DNA of 64,000 nucleotides from Ephydatia muelleri (Eukaryota; Porifera; Demospongiae; Spongillida; Spongillidae). Where the stretch lies: positions 62,001 through 126,000 of the forward strand of contig JABACO010000066.1 in assembly GCA_013339895.1 (NCBI GenBank). Reading direction: 5' to 3'. Positions 55,624 through 64,000 of this stretch are shown piece after piece (the stretch's first letter is position 1; each line of letters opens with the position of its first letter). The notes beneath the pieces are model-generated. The model was given only the letters and a program-made list of their open reading frames with translations, had not been told where the DNA came from and did not search any database. The translations under genes were made by a program, and so were the position numbers.

Positions 55624-58279
55624 CACACCCTCCCCCTCTAACACATAAGTTGCTCCAACCTTATTCCTTGGCTTGTATACCATAAGCTGGAGAATGGTGG
55701 CTATTGTCTTCCCTGTTTCCTTTTTGCAGCATTGGCCTCCTGGAGGCAGTCCTATGACCACATTTCAAAAGGCATTAGAGTTGATTAGGAAGCATGCAGA
55801 CATGGGTCACCACAAAGAAGCTGTGGTTAGGTGCACATTACCCGTCACAACATGCTCAGCGGAATGGACATTCAGTGAGCTAATGCTGATAAAGGTTAAG
55901 ACTGCTTTGTGTTCGTGCATGACAACTGAATAAGTATCACTTCTCCTTATTAATATATACCGGAAGCAATAGATGAATTCTTTCCCCGCAATCCTTTCTT
56001 GCTAATTGACCACACTATGCGTACTTGCGATAAACCCTCCTCCCTCAAATCCTGGATACGTGCTGCACCCGATCGATCGTAAGCGAATACAGTGTCGTCG
56101 CGTCACGCTGGTACGTGCATATCTTATGGTACATGTGAGAGGGAACCTTATCTCTATGCATCGTGTGTCCCCCTCCCTCGTCATCCGGAGGGCGTTGGGT
56201 GTACATGTACGTGGTGCAATGATCAAAACTACGTCCATGATTGAAATGCACCGCCTAAGAATGACAATGACACAACCAGAACAAGCCATGAACAGTACGT
56301 GTTTAACCCTTACAATGCAACTGAAATACACACGCCTCTACATGTGGGCCAAAATACTCACACCAATTGTTCCACACTGATCTTGGCTCCAACGTTGAGG
56401 GTTACAACTTCAATCACGTGACTATTGTTGTCAATTTGACGAATTTATAAAATGACCTCACAATAAAAATGTTCCAATGTCAAATTCCTGTATTCCCTCC
56501 CTATTCCCTCCCTGTTCTGGTTAAAAGTTCACACAGCCACTCAAACACAACCGCACACCACACGAAAGTATGCTGTAACCACAAAACTACACTATTAGAA
56601 AACAATGCTTGTTGGGTGTCTTGGAGACGGACTGATGGCAGTGAGGATGATTTTGATGACCTGTTGGATAGGATGAAAGACAACACAGTGCTTCAACAGA
56701 ACAATAGAGGAAGCCACTTACCATCCAGTCTTGTGGGAAATGTAAAAGGAAGAATAAAGGTTTGGTTACATTTGGTGACATGCAGACAGTGAAAATGGGT
56801 GGGTATACACAACAGCTCCAAGTGTACACACACAGGTGTGCAGTCATGGGATGGTGGGTGAACAAAAGCCTGAAACCTGAAAGAGATGGGTCTCGGGGTG
56901 GTGGGTTGCCAAAGTTACGTGCCACACTTACCCAACAGTTGCATGAGCGTCACGTCACCATCATGTCTACTGCGGGGGAGGGAGGGGGGTGAGGGTGGGT
57001 GGGTGGGGGAGGGTGGGTGGGGGGTGGGGGTGGGAGGGGTGATAACTGGCAGTACTGCCACATATGCATGAAAAGTCAGACATGCTACCACCAAATGTTG
57101 TGGTTGTACAGTATGCAAATCCAACACATTCATCCTATGCATGCAATATTGGAATGGAGACTTGATAGGTGGAGTTGGCCTAACAACTCCTTGGCAACTG
57201 GTACTCAGCAGCCCAGCACTCTAACACACACATAAAACCCCCAAAATCAAACAAGATGGGGGCAGATGATGTCATGATGATGCAATCAATGCCATGACAA
57301 TGGACACCACATGGTGGTGTCCCCAATGCAAGATCAATCTATGCAGATGGTGTTTCAAGCTGTACCACCATGCACTAAATATGTCTGCTGTAATGAAGTT
57401 CGATGAAACACAAACACACCATGCAGACGGACAAGAGACACACTCCATGCAGAAGCACAAGAGATACACACATCCCATATTCATTCTCATAAATACACAC
57501 CTCCAACCTTATGGTCTCCATTGCCCTCCATTATAACCTCTCCCCCCTGGCAAAGCTCAAGCTACATCCCGCTATATAAGAATCTCAAGATGTCTCCCAC
57601 ATAGCTCTCACAAGTTCTGCCACATCTCCCCTAGCATTCAGATTCCATCTCTCTGTGTCACAGCGTCTGTGTCAACTGTCAATTCTGTTAGCCAGGGTTA
57701 GGGTTATACACCCATAAACATGTATACTACATTTACACACAACACAAAGGCACATACACATACCTGCAAGTCATGTACATGTACTTCCACATTCTCATCA
57801 TGTGCTAGCTGTTAGGACTGCACACACCCACTGGGGCATGCAACCCGAGGGAATGGGCTGGGGACACCACCATTAATTAATAGACTCGGATTGGATATTG
57901 TTTAAAGTACTTAGCCCTAGTTAACCGACGAACTGGGCTGCTATGGCATGCAAGACATTCCTGTAGTACACATGCGCAAGCCTGAGACAAGCGAGTAGTG
58001 ACACTGGTGAGATTTTCTTTTCCTTTTAAAGCCCATTTCCTATACAAGGACAATGCAAAACTCTGGGTGGTGTGAGTGGGCAGTGTCATATCACCACACA
58101 CAATGTTGTACATACGTACCGGACACACCCCCAGACTCATTTTGGTTGAGTTATTAATACCATGTATGAAGGACGAGATAAATATAATACATTTATTTAA
58201 TACTGGTAATTGACTGGCATATAGAGAACTGCACATTTCTCAACACAGTTGACCATATAAACTTTAATTTCAATCATGT

Positions 58280-60474
58280 TCAAATATTTACACAATACTT
58301 CAATACAGTGTTAGCACTATTGTTAGCAATGAACACACTGCCATCTCTGGGATCTAGTGCAGTACCATGGGGATGCTTCAGATTCCCCACTGTGTGGATC
58401 TTGTTTCCCTCAGGATCATAGATGGAGAGACAATCGCCCCAACACTCACTGACAAGGCTGTAACCTTCACCATCAATGGCTAGTCCTCTGGGACCATTAG
58501 GATCACCATACATTCTGACATGCACACCTTCTTTGCTAAACACTTTGATAGTGTTTGAACCTTGGGCTGTAACATGAATGTTTCCCTGAGGGTCCAAGGC
58601 AAGACCCCATGGAGACTGAAAACTATGATTGCCTGAGCCATTACCATCTATGGTTAATAACCAACCACCATTTTCATTGAATAATTGTATCCTATGGTTA
58701 TTAAAGTCAGAGACAATCAGTTTGTTGTTGGAGTCAATGATGACAGCCACTGGCCAATTGAACTGTCCCTGACCTGATCCCTGCTGACCAAACTTATGAA
58801 GGAACTTTCCACTTGATGTCAACTTCTGTACACGATGGTTGCCACTATCAGCAACATACAACACATCTCCCTTGATGGATATACCACGTGGATAAGAGAA
58901 CTGACCATCACCACTTCCACTACTACCTATGGTACTCTTCCGTTGACCTGTTTGATCAAACACATAAATGCAGTGATCACCACTCCCTACATAGATGTCT
59001 CCATTGTCATGGATGGCTACACATCTAGGTGCCTTACACTGGATCACTTGTTGGTTATTACATAAGGTATGGTAGTCACGTTTAGGCCTCACATCAAGGT
59101 CATTAGGACTATTCTGTACATGCTGACCATCCATTGTGATGAGGAGCTGGTGAGGACCAGCAGTTTGAGGGGTGAGGGTGATGGTGTAGGTACCATCCCT
59201 GTGGTCCTCCACCTCTCCATACACAACTGCTCTATTATGGGTCTTGGACCTCATCTCACCCTTCACCTCTACACCACCATGTGGGTACTCAGCCCCCTCT
59301 GAGGTCTTGCTTTGTACCTTAACATGGTACCTGGTCCCCACCCTGGCTACTGATGTGGACATCCATGTGCATGAAGATGGAGAAGGGGAGAATACAATAA
59401 TTTCACCTAATTTGGATAGCTGCCTGACAAGATCATCTGTTTTCACAGACACAGATATGTTGCTGTGTTGGTTTGGAGTGAGGGAAATGGTCTGGACCCT
59501 CTTGAGGGTGGCCTGCAGTTCAGTGGGTATGAGTCCTCCCAATGCTACAATCTCATGGTCAGTGTGGGTCTGCAGAATCTGGGAGGCCATATCAGTGTAG
59601 TGACCAATGTCTCCAACCATCTTCTCAAAATGTTCCTTCTGGAGGGTCAGAGCTGTTGTCTTGGACAGTGAAATGGCCTCCAACTCCGATAATAGTGTCT
59701 TTTTCCTTTCATCCAATCTTTGCTGAAGTATTTCAAAGGCTTGGTTGATGGCCAAGAAAGCAGTTCGTTTGGATATCTCCACTTGTTCTATCATCCTGTT
59801 ATTTTCATCAATGGCTCCAGTCAGCTTTGTCACTACCTCGTTTGCATCTTCAAGTGCTCCTGAGATTTCCATTTGATGGGTCTTTGCTACTGTGGATATT
59901 TCCTTCACAGAGTGGCTTTTGTGGGTACCTGTAGTGCAGTGAGGGCATACCAGCAAGCTACAAGTCTCACAATAAAATTCAATTTATTGTCCTCATGGTT
60001 AGGCTGAGAGCAGTAATGATCTCCTGGCTTCATGGTGGTGTGCAGTTGTCTGGCTCCCTCCTGGTCTAGTCCAACAATTATGTGTCTGGACACTATTCGA
60101 TTGCGCTTGTGGTGTTCAAGGCAGAAGGCACACAGAAAGTGATGGCAAGCACAACAGAACACCACTGCAGGATCACTGCTTCCTTCAGCGCATTGGTCAC
60201 ATGCTACATCACTGTTACTGGTCATCTTGGACATGTACCCTGCTACCTCTACTTCAAATCCAAGATGGAGGTTCTGAGGGAGAACACTGGCCCCTCCCAC
60301 TGGGATGTTGATGTTTTGTTCACAGATGGGACATTGGAACATTTGTTGGGAACCACTTTTCTCTATCTCATGATGGAGACATTGTAGACAGGAGTGCAAA
60401 CATGACAGAATTCTTGGATCATTGTAGGGCTTGGAGCACACACCACAGGTCATGTGTGGAAAGGGTTTCTCCAT
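58280..60474 (-). pseudogene. TRIM-NHL copy 5, frameshifted in B-box 2
   Basis: The ATG at 60474 opens the RING, but a 3-bp deletion removes the Phe between the zinc-binding His and Cys (CLHSC instead of CLHSFC), shortening the RING spacing. Loss of one A in an A run (59974-59977) shifts the frame in B-box 2 after NKLNF, so this frame ends at 59905. The rest (coiled coil, filamin, NHL, 558 codons) is open from 59956 to the stop at 58280. The NHL region groups with copy 3 (APRCVAIHD, GPRGLAIDG). As sequenced it cannot encode the full protein; an N-terminal and a C-terminal product are both imaginable. Confidence 0.88.
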
Positions 60475-61725
60475 AACCACACTGTTGGTAGTGAAGAATA
60501 AAATAGTGCAGTCTATACAAAAGCACTTGAATTTATGGACCTACGCAATTCAAAATCAATTAAACTACTGTACATGTGTTACAGCTTCAGGGCTAGTATT
60601 GTAGCATAAGAATCCAAACACCTGATGAATGCTTAGCTATAGATATGCATAACAGCATATAAATGACCACCGGACAATAGCTAAAATATTATGGTTTCTC
60701 CATAACCACACTGTTGGTAGTGAAGAATACAATAACTAAATTTAGTAGTCTATCCAGTCCTTACGCAGCACTTGAATTATTTAGCCCATTCAAATCAACA
60801 TTAAAATGGGTATGTTGCAAAAAGTGCAACACAGGGTTAGTATTACAGTATAAGAATCCAGACACCTGGTTAATTCTTAGCTAGTTATGCAAGATGGAAC
60901 ATAAAAGAACACAGGAGTGTGGTCCTCAATCACGGAAATAAAAGGAGTACATAGCAGCTGACTAGTTAACAACCGTTGTAGTCTCTATGTCTTAGACAAT
61001 TCTGTTAGTGGTTACCTAAACCTGGTCGTGTCCATAATGGTCAAAACATAATCAATGTGCTGAATTTGTTAAACCAGTGGTTAAGGTAATTGAATTTCAA
61101 TATCAAATGGATACCAATTAACAGTACATAGCCATACCTAAGTGAAAGAAATACTATTACAAAACAAATTAATAAAAACATCATCAAGTACAAAAAGCTA
61201 ACACTTTGCCCACACGTGTTCATGTAGGTTAACAATAGTGATTTGGAAGGTAGTTTGGAAGCAGATTTTGAGGGTTATTTTGATTATTTGATGACGATAG
61301 ACAGTTTCTGAAAAACACAATACATACTGTGTACATATTTTAAAATAGAAAATATTCCATCGATGCAATTTTACAAATTTTTCAATGCATAAATTGACCA
61401 TCGACGCAAAGTCCGTATCGATTGAAGCCTGTCTTCAGAAATTTCAATCACAATAATTGACAAGCATGCTATGCCAACAAACATAATTTCTTGATTTGAA
61501 ATATCCTTCTTATATTGATGGCTTATAAATTCCATTACCAGCAGATGACTTATGGGATGTGGTTGTTGCTAATTGTGTCCAGATACTGCTCTTGATCCTC
61601 TTGATCACCATGCCATGACCTGCAGGCATGAGGGAGATGTGGCCATATACCCTAACTGCATGTGGGATGTGGTCGTTGACCTCTGTTGTCATGCCAACAT
61701 GATGAACAGTTAGTGTGGAGAAGGG
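60475..61725. other. Upstream region of TRIM copy 5
   Basis: Parallels 42234-43504, again with a second, isolated copy of the TRIM start-codon region at 60691-60740. No ORF of note. Confidence 0.6.
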
Positions 61726-62140
61726 TCATGGCATAACAAGAGACCACACCACACCTGCTGACATGCTCATTGCTGGAAGGGACAGAGGCAAACCTGCCAC
61801 ATTAGATATCACCATTACATCACCACTGCTCTGCCATCTTGGGTGAGTCGTGTGAACAGGATAGGGAAGCCTATGCAGATGAGGACCACAAGCTCCACTC
61901 CAATGGACCCAAATGCCAGGAGTTGGGTTGGTCCTGCATGCCATTGGCTGCGGGGAAGTATGGCAATTGAGGCAAAGAGGCCACAACACCATCTGCAGGC
62001 TAGTGTTCCACCTGCCCCTTCACCTGTCCTCCACCAAGCCAGTACTTGTGGCTTACACTTATGGCCAGCTGAAAAGCCACATAGGATCGAATTATGTCTG
62101 TTCCAGCTAACAATACTGGCGGAAAGCGAGATTTGAAAGA
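61726..62140 (+). pseudogene. Retroelement endonuclease-like module, degenerate (spacer 5)
   Basis: PADML motif region near 61757, LDIT motif about 14 residues on, then a frame change and the Cys-Gln-Glu-Leu-Gly-Trp region near 61912, with the tail SSTKPVLVAYTYGQL. Same layout as the other upstream relics. Confidence 0.5.
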
Positions 62141-63743
62141 GTCTGACTCCTTGAGATGGATTAAACGGATTGGAAGTGTAATTGTGATGTGAAAGCACAA
62201 GAACTAATCACGCTCATCTATTCCATTACGTAGTTTAGTTGATTACTTACACTTTAGTGAATACATTCTGCAGTCTCCATCATTGCATCGGATTGGAAAC
62301 TCATCACGTGCGCCATTCATATGCCCACGAGCTATGCGTGCAAGTAAGAAAGAGCGAGAGTGGTAGTGTGGCTTCGTCACCCGGAGAGCGTTGGGTGTAA
62401 ACGTGCGTACACATGTAGTACAGTGTAATGTTCAAATGCATTAGAAAATCACGTCCATGATCCAAATGCACCGCCGAAGAATGACAATGACACAAGCCAT
62501 GAACAGTATGTGTTTAACCCTTACAACGCAACTGAAATGCACTCGCCTCTACTGCACTGTGAGAAACACTAGCTAGGATAATGAACTTCACACCATTTTA
62601 CCCACCCAGTTTAAAAAAATAATGGTTTACCTATTCTTTGGCTCCAACGTTTCCATGTGTCGATCAGTTTACTTGTGCACAACTTCGAGATCGCGCGATC
62701 ACGTGATTGTTTTGAAAATGACCTTAATATCACGTGAATGTATAAAAATGACCTTATTAAAATATCTCAATGTTATTATTTCACACACATCTCCTGTTAA
62801 AATGCAGGAACAAATTTTAATGCCTCTCTCAACAGTGTAATTCAACTGTACTTGTGTTAGAGATCATCATTCTCTGCGCTTGTGTTCCGTACTATACTAC
62901 ACTGCACCAAAGATATTAACAAGTAAACTGATTGTACAATAATTAGAAATGTTCCAATGTCATTTCCTCTTCCCTCCCTATTCCCCTATATAGCATATCA
63001 CACACCTTTACTCCAGGTCAGATTGGTTAAATGTTCATTGTGCACATTGTCACACAAACACAAAATCACACACAAACACAGAAAAGAACAAATTACAAAA
63101 CATACACTCCCACCTACAGATAGACGGACATACATACTTTGAGTGGGAGTGGGCCCATCTTCTAGGATTAAACCAAAGCAGGACTGAAAACACCACTCCC
63201 ATACCAGATTACAACAGTTGCACCCAACCCACAAAGTTCTATGTCGATCATTTGCTCTCCAGCCAATCTTCATGGTCTATGTCATTGTCAAGGAACCTTC
63301 CACTCTCCAGACCTGCCAACAACACATATCAAACACAATGAGAAAATGTTGCATCATTACAAATCTGATGACTTGTAGGCATGTGTAAAAGAGTGGTGGA
63401 TTGGCTAGACACATGGCCCATGATCTATTTTGAATAGTTCACAGTGCACATTTGCCACACACACATTTTGCAGCATGTTCACAGACACTTAGACTGACAC
63501 CCAAAGGTGTGTAACCCTATTTAAACCACCAAACACATGATCATATTTACACACATGTACCATGACAGCTGCAAATGTGGGTGTGTCTTTTACTGGGAAT
63601 GTGAATCAGCCAAAGATGGTCACAGCTGAGCACATAACAGTATGTGATTGTGTATGTGTACATCATTAACTAATTCTACAGACAATGACTTAGGAAATTA
63701 TTTCCTCACTATATAACTGGGTTAAAGGCTCATTTGCACCCTG

Positions 63744-63817
<74 letters not shown>

Positions 63818-64000
63818 ACGCACACTGTACAAACACACTCACACACACACACACACATACATGTACACACACACTAACAACACACACAGCTCATAGTCTG
63901 ACTGTTCTGGCTTCACAAACAACTTAGTTTTGCATTCAAGGAAAGGGCTCCTGAATTGTAGAAATTTTGTCCATAGTATTTTACAACTGAGGGTTTGGGT
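62141..64000. repeat. Right-end spacer, type A-like, cut by the window
   Basis: 62370-62760 matches 27420-27820. 62765-63700 matches 30599-31570 without the Merlin insertion, so it shows the empty site. A long CA tract at 63746-63815 and the sequence to 64000 match 31590-31790. No gene seen. Confidence 0.65.
63746..63815. repeat. CA microsatellite
   Basis: About 35 uninterrupted CA units; longer than the equivalent at 31597-31634. Confidence 0.95.

Larger units (their letters stand above)
53671..58140. repeat. Type B spacer, copy 2
   Basis: Closely parallels 15572-20165, including the hairpin, exon copies, CA tracts, G-rich tract (56975-57040) and short exon (57764-57808). The plus-strand phrase CWVSWRRTDGSEDDFDDLLD (56607-56666) is best kept here but has no convincing splice sites. 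No intact gene. Confidence 0.7.

Noticed and set aside
1..64000. tRNA, rRNA or snRNA genes
   Set aside because: I looked for tRNA B-box-like GGTTCGA motifs with a matching cloverleaf and saw none; a covariance search would be needed to be sure.

Overview
The window looks like nuclear DNA of an invertebrate animal, possibly a demosponge. The evidence is TRIM-NHL genes, GT-AG introns as short as 47-70 bp, abundant CA microsatellites, and metazoan-type Merlin, CACTA/EnSpm and non-LTR elements. The sponge assignment is an inference from gene style, not a species identification.

The backbone is a tandem array of five minus-strand, single-exon TRIM-NHL genes with start codons near 586, 12010, 22742, 42233 and 60474. 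Their architecture is RING, two B-boxes, coiled coil, filamin and NHL repeats. Only the second copy (9821-12010, 729 aa) is open throughout. Copy 1 runs off the left edge and has a +1 frameshift in the RING. Copy 3 has a 10-bp deletion between RING and B-box 1. Copy 4 has a +1 in a T run and a 2-bp duplication near the C-terminus. Copy 5 lacks one A in B-box 2 and one codon in the RING.

The spacers between the genes come in two alternating kinds. Type A (590-9700, 22743-39950 and, from 60480, the right end) carries a roughly 3.8-kb block with a 29-30-bp minisatellite and two well-formed splice-bounded exons. Type B (12011-20450 and 42234-58150) carries a hairpin, long CA tracts, G-rich tracts and decayed copies of such exons. 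The array therefore seems to have grown by duplication of an A+B pair, later blurred by exchange. Every TRIM gene is preceded by a relic of a retroelement C-terminal endonuclease-like module, 0.8-1.7 kb upstream of its start codon.

Three insertions make the spacers unequal. A 5'-truncated non-LTR retrotransposon end lies at 24521-25520. A 2.8-kb Merlin element (27831-30598) has 136-bp inverted ends and a spliced, decayed transposase, with another retrotransposon fragment inside its first intron. A roughly 7-kb CACTA/EnSpm element (46686-53670) has sub-terminal repeats, a tnp2 transposase, a divergent multi-exon accessory gene, and a nested 826-bp inverted-repeat element flanked by 5-bp GTGTA repeats.

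All family calls come from reading motifs; no database search was run. Spacer block limits are approximate.
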